Notes: a model not told the origin generated them from the sequence alone. 64,000 bases of DNA from Paenibacillus glucanolyticus NBRC 15330 (GCF_004000885.1 NZ_BIMC01000009.1:124001-188000), one strand, 5' to 3'; shown: positions 52,469 to 62,528, counted from the stretch's first letter. Program-made: numbers and translations.

Positions 52469-53110
52469 CTATCTATACACCAGCTCATACCGTTGTCCAT
52501 ACTTCTTCCCGTCCGTAAAAAACAGGCGTACATAATCGTTCTTACCGACCTCAATGACGGGCAGTACATTCCGTCCGGCCGCAAAATCCGTAACGAACGG
52601 GTACAATATCCCGTCTTCCTTGTTCACCGGATATGCTCCCTCTTTCTTCACATAGCAGAGAGCCTCCTTCGGTACAGGCACTTCGGCTGTAACCTGAATT
52701 TCAATCGTTTTATAGGATTGCAGCCAGCGGCTTTTTTCGCGAATGGAGTATACCAGCATGGCTTTACCGGTGCTGAACTGAATGCAGTTCGCTTCATCGG
52801 GCTGTGTGATCAAAGTGGTCTCCCCGTTTTCAGAAGAGAAGGCATACACCGTATATGAGATCTGCCCAACACCATCCACACGATCCCGATAACCATTATT
52901 CGCCTTGTATTCGTCTCTGGTATACAAGCGCAGGCTGCCAAGATGCGGATCTCCATTCGATGCGGCGAATTCGTCATCCATCACACGTTGAATGTATACC
53001 GCTTGAAGACCAGGCGGCCAGTTCCAGCGAATCGTGCAGAAACCTTCGTCCAATTGATGGCTTAATCCCTGAATAACCCAATCTCCGGGCTCCGCATTTT
53101 TATACTGCAT
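52469..53110 (-). CDS. Beta-rich protein of unknown function in the GTPase/tubulin operon
   Basis: A 213-residue soluble protein with no signal or membrane helix. It opens with GLSHQLDEGFCTIRWNWPPG, the pattern of a fibronectin III-like strand pair (W.wP.g), and has alternating beta-strands throughout, ending NDYVRLFFTDGKKYGQRYELVYR. Two FN3/Ig-like modules are plausible. ATG at 53110 follows GGGGGC; an upstream frame to 53167 would overlap the vWA gene and is less likely. It may be a scaffold that binds the GTPase or the vWA partner; inference only. Confidence 0.7.
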   Translation of the reverse strand: MQYKNAEPGDWVIQGLSHQLDEGFCTIRWNWPPGLQAVYIQRVMDDEFAASNGDPHLGSLRLYTRDEYKANNGYRDRVDGVGQISYTVYAFSSENGETTLITQPDEANCIQFSTGKAMLVYSIREKSRWLQSYKTIEIQVTAEVPVPKEALCYVKKEGAYPVNKEDGILYPFVTDFAAGRNVLPVIEVGKNDYVRLFFTDGKKYGQRYELVYR

Positions 53111-53126
53111 ATCGAACGCCCCCTGC

Positions 53127-54392
53127 TTAAAATCCTCGGCTTGTCGAATCATTCGGCCGTTGTCCACGTCCTGTTCGGCCCGGCCGCTGCGTGCCGCCAG
53201 TTAACCTGCCGTTCTCCTTGACAGGTATCACCAGCGTGAACAAGGTCATCATACCTGCGAGGATGAAGCATGCCAAGAGACGCACACTGGCATCTCTGAC
53301 TTCTCCCCCGGAGAGGCCAAATTCCAGAACAACGCCCGCCAGTAAGCCCGATACCGCACCGCCTATGCTAAAACTGCGCGCGAGATAACGGTTGTCAAAC
53401 ACCAGGCCGAGCGCCAGACCCATGGCAGTGCCAATGAGCAGCATCGCAGCAATTCTTCCGATCTGATAATAAACGCTGTCTTCCATAGCGCCCGTTCGCT
53501 TCGTCAACAGCGAACGGTCCCCGACATCATCATAAATTTTCTGAAAAACAAAAGACAAGTCTGCCGCATTCTGCACATCGTAATATTGCCCGCCCGTCTC
53601 GGCTGCAATCGTTTGAAGCAGATTGGCACCATCCTTATACACGAGGCTAAGGCCAATCGTATTCACCGCGATTTGCTGCTGCTTGTAGTCCGCAAGCACA
53701 CGATCATGGTCGGTTTCGCTAAATCCGTCTGACAGCATAATGACCATGGCGCTTCGCCCCGCATCCTGGCTTTCCTGAATATGCGACATGGTATCCTCAA
53801 GCGCGAGACTAATGTCCGTACCGCCGTCAGTTGTTGCCAAACCGTCGATTTCCGCCATGATCTCATCCTTGATTTCCTGGTTCTTCACACGGGTAAATGG
53901 CTGCAGTAACGTTGTTGCATGATCAAACACGATCACCGATACCCTGTTATCCCGATCCATGCGGTTGATCAGATTTTTGGCTGCTGTATAGCGATCCTGA
54001 TTCGGGTCGGTATCCTTCATGCTGCCGGAATTGTCTATGACCAGAACAACGTCCTTCACGGGCTTGGCGCTGCCCGGGTTCAGCTGGTACACCCACTCAA
54101 ACAGCAGGCCAAGCAGGAACAGTGCCACCAAAGTGGATGGAATCAGCAGCTTCCACGATGTGCCCGTGTATCGCTGTCTCCAGGAGCTCCCGCTCAAACG
54201 GGGGGAGATCAATTCTGCGATTAAGCAGGCCAAGCCGATGCAGAAGGCCAGAATCCCGAAATAGATTCCCGTAACCACAATAACGGGAAGCCCTGTTCCC
54301 CACTGGCGGAGCAGAAATTCCCCAATGGCAAATCCAATTCCCCCGCCGACCAGACTCAACAGCAGCAGGAGAGGGTTTATTTTTCGTTGCAC
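53127..54392 (-). CDS. Polytopic membrane protein with external vWA domain
   Basis: A 421-residue protein. Three N-terminal helices (about 5-27, 33-60, 82-100), a von Willebrand factor A domain (about 113-290) and three C-terminal helices (about 310-331, 340-360, 370-389). The MIDAS metal site is complete: DNSGS (120-124), T192-D193 in GGTDIS and D222 in SDGFSE. The positive-inside rule puts the vWA domain outside the membrane. A cytosolic Arg/Gly-rich tail ends the protein. It lies 37 nt after gene C and 16 nt before the beta-rich gene. Confidence 0.88.
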   Translation of the reverse strand: MQRKINPLLLLLSLVGGGIGFAIGEFLLRQWGTGLPVIVVTGIYFGILAFCIGLACLIAELISPRLSGSSWRQRYTGTSWKLLIPSTLVALFLLGLLFEWVYQLNPGSAKPVKDVVLVIDNSGSMKDTDPNQDRYTAAKNLINRMDRDNRVSVIVFDHATTLLQPFTRVKNQEIKDEIMAEIDGLATTDGGTDISLALEDTMSHIQESQDAGRSAMVIMLSDGFSETDHDRVLADYKQQQIAVNTIGLSLVYKDGANLLQTIAAETGGQYYDVQNAADLSFVFQKIYDDVGDRSLLTKRTGAMEDSVYYQIGRIAAMLLIGTAMGLALGLVFDNRYLARSFSIGGAVSGLLAGVVLEFGLSGGEVRDASVRLLACFILAGMMTLFTLVIPVKENGRLTGGTQRPGRTGRGQRPNDSTSRGF

Positions 54393-54429
54393 AATACGCG
54401 CCTACTCTCTTTATCAGAATCTAAGAACG

Positions 54430-56814
54430 CTAGCGCAGCTCCGGGAGCAGCGCCGGTTCCATTCCATGAAATTCATAACCGTTCGCCGTATAGGTTTCGT
54501 AGTAAGCTCTGCCATTCCGGTAATACATCAGATCCTCCAGATGGAAGCCCCCCATCAGATTCAGCTTCTCGACCCCGCTGGAGCGCTTCTCATGCACGAT
54601 GCCAAGCTTGTATACTCGTAATGCTTCATCCGCACGGATGGCGTAGCGAACGAATTCGCTGTCGGCATCGCCGAAGAAATATTTCTCTTCATATCGATGC
54701 TCCTGCGTATAGTCCAGCAGCCTGACCAAAGTAACGGAGTTCTCCTCCAGCATCCGGTAGAGCACCTTAAACAAATCTTCCTTGGCAAGCACCTGCTTGT
54801 TATGATACTCGATGGTTACGTTCGCCCGGCGCAGCAGCTCCTCCTCGAAGGTCTGCACAAACGGCTCTGCCGTCAATAAATCCCTTAGACAGACTCGAAT
54901 CATATTGGCCAGGATCGGCTCCGTACCTTCGTGAGTGAGAACGGATAAATTGCCGACATAGCGATCCTCGAAGAATACAGCCGCGCCGCGCTTACTTTCC
55001 AGCTCCAGCATCAGCTCCTCGGTCACCAGGCCATAATACTCCATCAAGTTCTGACCGATATAATCGTCTGCCGTGCGGATACTGGACTGAGCTGCTTCCA
55101 GCAATTCTGCTTCCAACTGGTCCAGCATGCTCGCTTGCTGCTTGTAATGCCGGTGAATCTGCTCAAGCTCCGCCTCATATAACCTGTACAGCGCAAGTTC
55201 GGTCTCCAGAAGCAGCAGCTCATACCTGCGATGATAAATCTCGCCTACAAAAAAACGAATGAACTGGCGCACATTCTGTTTATCCCGAAAGGGCAGTTTC
55301 TTGAAGGGCTGGGTTTCCACGCTTTCTTCATAATAGCGGGTTAGTCCTTCCTGCTCCGTCTTCAGCAGGCTGCCGAGATCCCGGATTCGGGAACGGACCG
55401 CTTCGAGCAGGATCCCCGCTCCACCCTTGTCGCTTGTCCACTCCACGATTTGATAACAGCCGATATGCGGATGTGTGGACAACGAGCGGCGAAGGGCAGC
55501 GTGTACTTCTTCGGCTGTGCTCGTATCCCTTAGTCTCTTCTGGACCTCCAGCTCATAATTGCTATGGAAAAACTGCTGGCAGCCTTCTCCGAACAGTGCC
55601 TCTTCGGCCTCGCGGATATTCATCCGCTTCAGTCCGGCATAACTGACAGGATGGGACATCATGCCTTTCAGTCCGTCCAGATGTTCGACATTCGGGAGCA
55701 TCCGGTTCGCTCTAGCCGTTACGGCTTCCGGGTCGAGGCCGAAGTAAGTCAGGCATTCCTGTACCTCCGGTTCAGGTCCGGTCTTCATGCGCTGGAGAAG
55801 TCCCCGGCAGAGATGATAGAGGACCGTTAAGGCAATCGGCTCGTTCGGCCTTTTTACCCGGGCAAAGCCAGCCGAGACAAAGCCTTGGCGACCGGATTCG
55901 GTCATGATGTTGCTTTTGAAGGATGTATTGTTGTAAACGCCTCTCATCCCGTCATATGCCTCGTCCTTCTGCTTCCGATTCTTAAGCAAGCCGAGATGAC
56001 AGATGATATCATAGATATCCTGCATGCCGGAGTAACCGGAGATGCCCCGCTCATTCTTATCGGACAGCACGTAGACCAGATCAAACAACGGAGAAGCCGG
56101 GTGAACGACCGGGATGCTCAGTCCATCCTCCGTCATTTGAAGCGGTGCGGAGAAGCTGTAATCCCGGCTCTGCATCAACTCAAGCTCCCGTAAGAAGGCG
56201 ACCCCCACGGAGCTCGCATAGCCATAGGTTTCAATCTGCTCCCTCTCATTGATTAGCGCGTACAAATCCATCTGCACCGATTTGAACGACTGATTGAAGA
56301 TGGATTCTGCCAGCAATGAAATTTCCGGGATAAATACATTAAACGGGTCATCGACCCGTGTAATGATAGACAGATGGACCCGGTCAAAAGACGAATAACT
56401 GCGTCCATAATCTGAAATATGGTGGCTCAACTTCCGAATGGCTTTATTTAACCCAGACAGGGGGCCCCGTTCTTGATAGAACGCCTGATACAGCTCTTTG
56501 CGCAAGGACTTGGACGCACCGTCTGCCACCGGCAGATCCAGTTGATAACTGTGAAGACGATTGGAGGATTCGGAGCCTTTCGGCCCCGGCCTGCCGCCAC
56601 GGTCTGTTCCCACATGAAAATAGATGACGCTAGCGCTGTTGTCCCATTTGCGGTCATGAATCTCCATGATCGGTTCGATGGCTGCCGCCGTCATATCACC
56701 GATGAACAAGTATACCTCCGGGTAGTGGATGCTGCTCTGATCATCCTCCATCAAGGTAAGCTGCTCTTCCGACTTGGCATAACCGGCAGCATACTGGCGA
56801 AGAATTTCCCTCAT
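54430..56814 (-). CDS. Large tubulin-operon partner protein, possible nucleotide-dead tubulin fold
   Basis: A 794-residue soluble protein without a recognised family. Its first 200 residues repeat the strand order of the tubulin-like neighbour: VYLFIGD (34-40) then a helix, VIYFHVGTD (63-71), VHLSIITRVDD (146-156) then a helix, and VQMDLYALINE (180-190), but the glycine loops that bind GTP are missing. The rest is mostly helical, with long amphipathic segments (about 480-600). Its ATG lies 3 nt after the stop of the tubulin-like gene, so the two are surely coupled. It may form a heterodimer with that protein, as inferred from order and spacing only. Confidence 0.75.
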   Translation of the reverse strand: MREILRQYAAGYAKSEEQLTLMEDDQSSIHYPEVYLFIGDMTAAAIEPIMEIHDRKWDNSASVIYFHVGTDRGGRPGPKGSESSNRLHSYQLDLPVADGASKSLRKELYQAFYQERGPLSGLNKAIRKLSHHISDYGRSYSSFDRVHLSIITRVDDPFNVFIPEISLLAESIFNQSFKSVQMDLYALINEREQIETYGYASSVGVAFLRELELMQSRDYSFSAPLQMTEDGLSIPVVHPASPLFDLVYVLSDKNERGISGYSGMQDIYDIICHLGLLKNRKQKDEAYDGMRGVYNNTSFKSNIMTESGRQGFVSAGFARVKRPNEPIALTVLYHLCRGLLQRMKTGPEPEVQECLTYFGLDPEAVTARANRMLPNVEHLDGLKGMMSHPVSYAGLKRMNIREAEEALFGEGCQQFFHSNYELEVQKRLRDTSTAEEVHAALRRSLSTHPHIGCYQIVEWTSDKGGAGILLEAVRSRIRDLGSLLKTEQEGLTRYYEESVETQPFKKLPFRDKQNVRQFIRFFVGEIYHRRYELLLLETELALYRLYEAELEQIHRHYKQQASMLDQLEAELLEAAQSSIRTADDYIGQNLMEYYGLVTEELMLELESKRGAAVFFEDRYVGNLSVLTHEGTEPILANMIRVCLRDLLTAEPFVQTFEEELLRRANVTIEYHNKQVLAKEDLFKVLYRMLEENSVTLVRLLDYTQEHRYEEKYFFGDADSEFVRYAIRADEALRVYKLGIVHEKRSSGVEKLNLMGGFHLEDLMYYRNGRAYYETYTANGYEFHGMEPALLPELR

Positions 56815-56817
56815 CGT

Positions 56818-59800
56818 CTATTTCAACCTTCTTCGAATGTCGTTTAATTTGGAGGATACCTGTCGGTAGAACTGGTACCGCTCTTCGCCGTCCGCTAGCT
56901 CCACCTTCTCGTATTCCAACCGGTCGCGCGTCTCCAGGAAACGCTCAGCCAATTCCTCCAGCTTACCGAGCAGCGGCGTAATATCTTCGGAAGCGGTCAG
57001 CTCCTGATCCCGGCGGGAAGATTTGCGCAGCAGCGTGCTCCGGCTTTTCTCATCCAGCTGGCGGAAATGCTTGTAGACTTCATACTCCACGTCATTCACG
57101 CTTTTCAGCAGATTGGCAAACGGCTCCCAGGAATCCTCTTCCGGATCGCGGTCATAGACGAACAGCGCACCCTTCTTGGTAATGGTCCCGGTATACATTG
57201 CCTCGATAAATTGATCCAGCCATTTCTCCTCATTCTGATTGTCGCTGATCAAGAGCTCGAACGCCGAGATTTTGGCGGCAATGGCGGCATACTTCTTCAA
57301 CTCTTCACGCACGCTGCGAATCATTTCCGGTGAACGGATCAAATTCTCTTTAGCCATATCCTCATTGATGCTGTTGAAGATATCCTTGGACCCCACCGGC
57401 TCGAGGCCTTCGTTCATCAGCCGCTTCAGCTCCGTCCAGGCCCGCTTCACTTCGCCCAGATTAGGCTTAGGCGTGTCCAGCTGAAGATCATAGGCACGAA
57501 GCAGCTCGCTGAGATCAAATGGCTTCGTGAACACAACCGCATAACGGCTGCTTGTATTCTGGTCCACATCCTTCTCCATGATAACTTTATACGTAAGTGC
57601 CTGGTTGAATTCTGCACGAACCCGGGCGTTATAATCCTGAACCCGCGGGTTGATATAAGTATCGCCCCAGGACTTCTCAGGAATCGGCGAAGGCAGGTAG
57701 GTCCAATTGTTGCGGTCTGTCTGCACCAAATGACGCCCTACGCCTTCCTTGTCCATGATGGTGCGTTCGTAACTCTCCTCATAAACCTTAAGCGGCGTGT
57801 AAACGAACAGCGGCACACCGTTCTTTGTATTCAACCAGAATATCCGATTCTTCACTTCACTTTCCTTCACCGTGAAATGGGATTTACCCACCGAATTGTT
57901 CTGGTAATTGCGAATGCCCTTCAGAATGCTTGGCGCTTGCACAGGCACGGACACAAAGCCCCAGGATGGGAAGTACAAATTGCCCGCGCTGTTGCTCAGA
58001 TGGAAGACCGGCACGGCTTCATCATCCAGCTTGCTGGCGATGTTGCGCTCGACGAACTTTTCGATGGAATCCTCCTGCCCGAATTTCATGGTCAGGAAGT
58101 CCTCCATCGAGCGGGTGATCAAATCGCCGAATTTGTCCGTCAGAAACTCGGAGATGGATCTGACGATATCAATCTCCTGCTCCCGTGTCCAACGATTGGC
58201 ATGGCTCAGCAGTTCCTGTGCGAAATCCCGGATGAGATCGTCCACATCTTTTTGATCCATGATCTTATTGATCACATCGGAGATGTCGGGCACGCTGACC
58301 AAGTTCCAGTAATACGTCTTGTTCCCTTTATGATCCTGCTGTTCATCACCGTTGACAAGGATGTCCCCGTTCTTGGCAAATATGGAGTTCAGCGCGTTCA
58401 GAATTTCGGTATATACGCTATAAATCCGGTTATTCTCCTGGTTGAGCAGATCGTATAAATCCTCATAGAATTCAATCATCTGCTCGGTGCGTTCCACATC
58501 GGCTTCCAGCCAGTATTCATTGATCTTTGCTTCAATATAGATGTTCTTCTTCTTATCCTTCGAGACAAAAGCACTCTTCGCATCGCCCAGGCGTTCGATC
58601 GCCTGTTCTCTGGCCGACTCGATATCGCGGGGAATGCGGGTCAGGTTCTCCCGGAGCGTTTCGATGTAAGACAGCAGCATCTTCAGCAGGCTGAAGCCCT
58701 TCTCCGTATAAATCAGACGGGATACATAGAACGGTCCTTGCTGCGGATGCAGGAACATCCGGCGGATTTGGTCGCTGAATTGATCCACGATCTCGCCTGG
58801 AAGCTGCTTCTTCGCTTTGATGTATTCCTCACGGGCTCTGGCGAGAAAATTCTGCTCCAGCTCCGTATCCATATTAATGACCTGATTCTTCACCACATTG
58901 GCATAGCTGAGCCGCTCGCTGTTCTGATACCCGGGCAGCGGCTCCGGTACGCGGGACTCGAAATTCTTCGTCATCGAGTCCAGGTCGATGCCCAGCTTAC
59001 TTGCAAACTTCTCAACATCCTCCTGGCTTGGCGCTTTCTCGAACATGGTTTGCATTTTGCCAAATACGCGGTATGCCAGATAGGTGGTCATCTCCTCGAT
59101 AGGCAGCACGGCCGAGGATGCTCCGATAATGTTGTAATCGTAATTGGCAGGATAGGCTTTGTTCATCTGGGCAATGTTGGTTCGGATGTTGCTGATATAA
59201 TCATGGATTGCAAACTCTTCTCCGGACTGCTTTTCCTCGCTGGCCATGAAGTTCGTGATATTCTCGGCGGTGACATTCATGCAGTAATCATAGGCGTTCT
59301 CCAGCAGTTTGCCCTCCGTATTGGTAGCAGAGATGAGATGGCACAGATTAAACGGAGGCAGCGGCGAATTCACGTTCAGAATGCTGCCGTACTGCTGCTT
59401 GAACCGCTCGCCTCTGGCATCCACGTTCATCCAGTAGTCAAGCTCCTTTAGCGCCGCATATCCGTTCTTCTTGATGTACTCGCGCGTGTGCTCGCTCAAG
59501 CTTTTGTTAGCCAGATTGATATCCGGCGTAAACAGATAACCGAGTGTGTTCACGCGGTCAATCCCCGCAGAGCCGTGATCGCGCTCAATAATGCCGCGGA
59601 CGATATAAGCAATATCAAGGAAGCAGCCGCTGCCTGTCCCGCCGGACAATCCGGTCAACAGGAAGACCATCAGCTTTTTGTTGGTGCCAACCGATAATGT
59701 CTTAATCTTCTTATCGATCGCTTGCACCACCTGGGTGATTTTCGTAAACAGAAGCAAGCGGCCGGCCTGACGGACACCGGCTGCCCCGTTCATTCCATCG

Positions 59801-60207
59801 GTAATGCTTAGCTCCGGCGACAGCCAATCCGTAATGTATGGCTCCAGGATGCTGCGATTCTGAAGGAGCCCTCCAATCTCCGCATTCGAGAGAAGCACGA
59901 ATTCATTGATCGGATCAAGCCCTATTCCCTTATAGCGTTTATTCTTATCCTGTTCGTTGGTCTCAAAAGCCAGAAACTCCACATTGTCCGGCTTGTCCAT
60001 TCTTTTCTTGGACAAGGGATCCTCCGGCAGCTTAAACCGGCGGTTAATCTGATATTTCAGGCGCAGCAGCGCATCGATCCCCGTGCCTCCAAGTCCAATG
60101 ATGAGAATCGGGTTGTCGATGGTATCCACTCGTATTTTCTCACTGACAATCCCGCCTCCGAGTGAAACGTCAAGCTGTTGTATATGTTCTCTAACTACCG
60201 GTTTCAT
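56818..60207 (-). CDS. Tubulin/FtsZ-like GTPase
   Basis: A 1129-residue protein. The N-terminal third is a tubulin-superfamily nucleotide domain: loop T1 IIGLGGTGIDALLRLK (about 36-51), VEFLAFETNEQD (T3 region, about 76-87), and the tubulin signature GLSGGTGSGCFLD (T4 loop, GGTGSG at 189-194), then VNTLGYLFTPDI. This is the layout of the bacterial 'tubulin-like' family (Tubulin_2 as I recall). The remaining 750 residues are helical with charged segments and are not FtsZ-like. The ATG at 60207 follows AGGAGGGG. It probably polymerises or acts as a large GTP switch; catalytic T7 residues cannot be assigned by eye. Confidence 0.88.
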   Translation of the reverse strand: MKPVVREHIQQLDVSLGGGIVSEKIRVDTIDNPILIIGLGGTGIDALLRLKYQINRRFKLPEDPLSKKRMDKPDNVEFLAFETNEQDKNKRYKGIGLDPINEFVLLSNAEIGGLLQNRSILEPYITDWLSPELSITDGMNGAAGVRQAGRLLLFTKITQVVQAIDKKIKTLSVGTNKKLMVFLLTGLSGGTGSGCFLDIAYIVRGIIERDHGSAGIDRVNTLGYLFTPDINLANKSLSEHTREYIKKNGYAALKELDYWMNVDARGERFKQQYGSILNVNSPLPPFNLCHLISATNTEGKLLENAYDYCMNVTAENITNFMASEEKQSGEEFAIHDYISNIRTNIAQMNKAYPANYDYNIIGASSAVLPIEEMTTYLAYRVFGKMQTMFEKAPSQEDVEKFASKLGIDLDSMTKNFESRVPEPLPGYQNSERLSYANVVKNQVINMDTELEQNFLARAREEYIKAKKQLPGEIVDQFSDQIRRMFLHPQQGPFYVSRLIYTEKGFSLLKMLLSYIETLRENLTRIPRDIESAREQAIERLGDAKSAFVSKDKKKNIYIEAKINEYWLEADVERTEQMIEFYEDLYDLLNQENNRIYSVYTEILNALNSIFAKNGDILVNGDEQQDHKGNKTYYWNLVSVPDISDVINKIMDQKDVDDLIRDFAQELLSHANRWTREQEIDIVRSISEFLTDKFGDLITRSMEDFLTMKFGQEDSIEKFVERNIASKLDDEAVPVFHLSNSAGNLYFPSWGFVSVPVQAPSILKGIRNYQNNSVGKSHFTVKESEVKNRIFWLNTKNGVPLFVYTPLKVYEESYERTIMDKEGVGRHLVQTDRNNWTYLPSPIPEKSWGDTYINPRVQDYNARVRAEFNQALTYKVIMEKDVDQNTSSRYAVVFTKPFDLSELLRAYDLQLDTPKPNLGEVKRAWTELKRLMNEGLEPVGSKDIFNSINEDMAKENLIRSPEMIRSVREELKKYAAIAAKISAFELLISDNQNEEKWLDQFIEAMYTGTITKKGALFVYDRDPEEDSWEPFANLLKSVNDVEYEVYKHFRQLDEKSRSTLLRKSSRRDQELTASEDITPLLGKLEELAERFLETRDRLEYEKVELADGEERYQFYRQVSSKLNDIRRRLK

Positions 60208-60279
60208 AATTTCCCCTCCTGATAGGTCATGGCTTAAGAGGTTGTTCAAAAAGTCCGCTTTTGATCATGAACACGCACT

Positions 60280-62067
60280 TTAAGCCAAATATTCAAATAA
60301 TATGGTCTTGTCAGCCTGCTGCAGGGAAACTCTCAGCCGGTCTCCGTTCTTCAGTTCCGTCCCTTTCGTGGCATCCAGGGCACGTCCCGACTTCTCAATC
60401 ACAGCCGAAGAATTATTTCTAAGCATGATGCGATCATTCTTGCCAGGCGTGAACAGAATCTTCTCCGTCTCCTTCAGCTCAGGTGCCAGCTGCAGAAGCT
60501 GGTGCAGGTTGAACTTCCCTTTGAATGAAGTCAGCTTTTTGTATTGCGGGAAGGTCTTCTCGCCGGTATTCTCATCCCTGATTTCAATCACGATCTGACC
60601 GACAAAGCCCTTGTTCGCTTTCTTAATCGCGCCTAGTATGAAATAAGCTCCAGCCCCCACAATGAGCAGAGCAGCGATGCCAATGATTACGGGCCATAAT
60701 GGAAAAGGTTTCTCTTCATCGCCTGCGGTCAGCTCATTCCCACCGCTGCCGGAGCCCGCGGCGGCTGCTTTCGCACTGATCTTCACAGGCGCGCTTTCGC
60801 GGTAGAAGCTCTGCTCCTCCGCCCTTACCCGCAGCTCATAGTCATGCTTCTGCGGAATTTTGTAACTCCCTTCAAAGCTGCCGCCTTTGTTCTCCAGCTC
60901 GACCTCCGACTCGTCACCGGTGTCGAGATCCTTCACCAACAGCTTGGCCTTCATGTTGCCGTACAGTTCATTGTTTTGCAGCTTCTGTCCGTTGCTGACG
61001 AGATACGCGTTAATATCGATTGTATCCCCTGCCTTCACCTTCGATGATGACGGAGGATCCATGGTCAGCTCCAGATCGTAGTTGAACACAAGATTGATAT
61101 CGATTTTGTCTTTGGATACACCCTTCACCTGCAGCTTCCAATCGCCCTGCTGCGGCTTCAGCAGCTTGAGAAGCGAGTAGGAATTGGATGTGGAGCGCAT
61201 GACATTAGCCGATGGAATGCTCTGCTCAGCACCAGTGGGGTCCATCAGTTTAACGTCCACGGGACTTGAGGACATAATAGAAATATTCGCTTCCAGCACG
61301 TTTGCATTCGGTACGTTGACCGTGACCTCCTGATAGCTGCCATTGCCGGTAATCGACTGCACGGGTACAATCTTGAGCTGCTGGTGGCTGGCAAAAATCT
61401 CGCTTAGAATTTGCGGCAAATCATCCGCCGAGCTCGTGGTAAAGGATTTTCCTCCCGTTTGGTTCGCCAGCTCAGCCAAAGCCTCTTTATTCAGCTTCCC
61501 GTCGGCGTTCAGACCAATCGTATAGATCGGGATGCCGCTTCCTTTGGCCTCCTGAACCGACTGGTTCAAATGATCTGACGCTTCTTGGGTCGTCTTGCCT
61601 GTGTTGGGGTCCAGATCATTGTTACCGTCGGCCAAAACAACGATCATGGGTGCATGAGCCGGGTCCATGCCCTGTTTCAGCACCTTCACCGCTTCGTCGA
61701 GACCTACCGAAATGTCAGTGTAAGGACCGCGGTCCAGTTGGTCGATAAACTCCTTCAGCGCCGTTTTGTCCGCCTCCGATTGAATTTCCAGCAGCGCCTT
61801 CTCCCGCTGAATCCGGTCGGTATAGGAAACAACGCCGACTTTGTCGCCGGTTGTGGACAGCATGTCGATGAACATCTTCATCGCTTCGCTGCCGATTCTG
61901 TCAGGATCACTGTTTTTCATCGAGTTGCTGGCATCCATCACCAGAACGGCATCTATCTTGGAGCCTTGCGAGGCTGCCATTGCCTGAGGCAAGGTTCCCC
62001 CGCTCCAGGTCACGATCAGCAGCGCTGCTGCCATCAGACAGAGCAGCCATTTATTGTTACGTAGCAT
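60280..62067 (-). CDS. Secreted-type vWA protein with one membrane helix and cytosolic FHA-like tail
   Basis: A 595-residue protein. A signal peptide (about 1-33, ends AMAAS), an external vWA domain (about 38-235) with full MIDAS (DASNS 45-49, T117-D118, D147 in ADGNND), two beta-rich Ig-like domains (about 245-435), a Gly/Ser linker, one membrane helix (about 465-483) and a cytosolic domain of about 110 residues. The latter ends DRIMLRNNSSAVIEKSG, then GTELKNGDRLRVSLQ, the strand order of FHA domains. ATG at 62067 follows GAAGGAG. First gene of the seven-gene operon; links an outside metal-dependent adhesion module to the inside machinery. Confidence 0.88.
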   Translation of the reverse strand: MLRNNKWLLCLMAAALLIVTWSGGTLPQAMAASQGSKIDAVLVMDASNSMKNSDPDRIGSEAMKMFIDMLSTTGDKVGVVSYTDRIQREKALLEIQSEADKTALKEFIDQLDRGPYTDISVGLDEAVKVLKQGMDPAHAPMIVVLADGNNDLDPNTGKTTQEASDHLNQSVQEAKGSGIPIYTIGLNADGKLNKEALAELANQTGGKSFTTSSADDLPQILSEIFASHQQLKIVPVQSITGNGSYQEVTVNVPNANVLEANISIMSSSPVDVKLMDPTGAEQSIPSANVMRSTSNSYSLLKLLKPQQGDWKLQVKGVSKDKIDINLVFNYDLELTMDPPSSSKVKAGDTIDINAYLVSNGQKLQNNELYGNMKAKLLVKDLDTGDESEVELENKGGSFEGSYKIPQKHDYELRVRAEEQSFYRESAPVKISAKAAAAGSGSGGNELTAGDEEKPFPLWPVIIGIAALLIVGAGAYFILGAIKKANKGFVGQIVIEIRDENTGEKTFPQYKKLTSFKGKFNLHQLLQLAPELKETEKILFTPGKNDRIMLRNNSSAVIEKSGRALDATKGTELKNGDRLRVSLQQADKTILFEYLA

Positions 62068-62375
62068 TGATTTTACTCCTTCACCCATTTAATCTAGCAT
62101 TTGAGGATGCCTATGTTCGATCCTCTAATCTAACTGTAGGCATTAAGTCTTAAAAATATATGAAAAAAAGCTTAAAAACGATACATGCATTTTCATTTCC
62201 TTGGTATGTTTATATAGGAAATACCATGCAACTCACTAAAATATCCCAGTACTATGTCCATATGATATAATTATACCTGCCAAAGTTCAACATAATCAGT
62301 GTATCACCCGGACTTAGGACACAAGGCTCATTCACCATTTTCACCCCCATTACGATACCGGAAAGGAATAGGTAT
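62068..62375. promoter_or_regulatory. Divergent promoter region of the GTPase/tubulin locus
   Basis: This AT-rich gap separates the leftward seven-gene operon from the rightward membrane genes. A shared TATAATTATA block (62266-62275) gives a -10-like hexamer on both strands, but no good -35 partners are seen. Small inverted repeats occur at GAGGAT (62103) / ATCCTC and GGTAT / ATACC (around 62202-62224). No regulator gene is adjacent. Confidence 0.4.
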
Positions 62376-62528
62376 ATGATTACATACGGATGTCTCGGGA
62401 TTTTGTTTCTTTTTGTCATCATCAAGATCACGGCATACTTCAAACGTAAGAAGAACGCCCCGACACCGGAGCAGCTGCACCAAACGCTGCTAGAAGTCGC
62501 CAATTCAAAGAGGGAACGGCATGGATAA
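62376..62528 (+). CDS. 50-residue single-helix membrane protein
   Basis: A small frame with ribosome binding site AAAGGAA. The N-terminal helix (about 4-19, YGCLGILFLFVIIKI) is followed by a basic patch (KRKKN) and a soluble charged tail (TPEQLHQTLLEVANSKRE). The end overlaps the next gene by 8 nt, which indicates translational coupling. Too short for homology by eye; its position argues that it is real. Confidence 0.7.
   Translation: MITYGCLGILFLFVIIKITAYFKRKKNAPTPEQLHQTLLEVANSKRERHG

Noticed and set aside
57730..58458. 242-codon plus-strand frame
   Set aside because: Antisense of the tubulin-like gene, no ribosome binding site.
62100..62125. Possible terminator or operator hairpins before the first vWA gene
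   Set aside because: The stems are only 5-6 bp with long loops and are no better than expected in AT-rich DNA.
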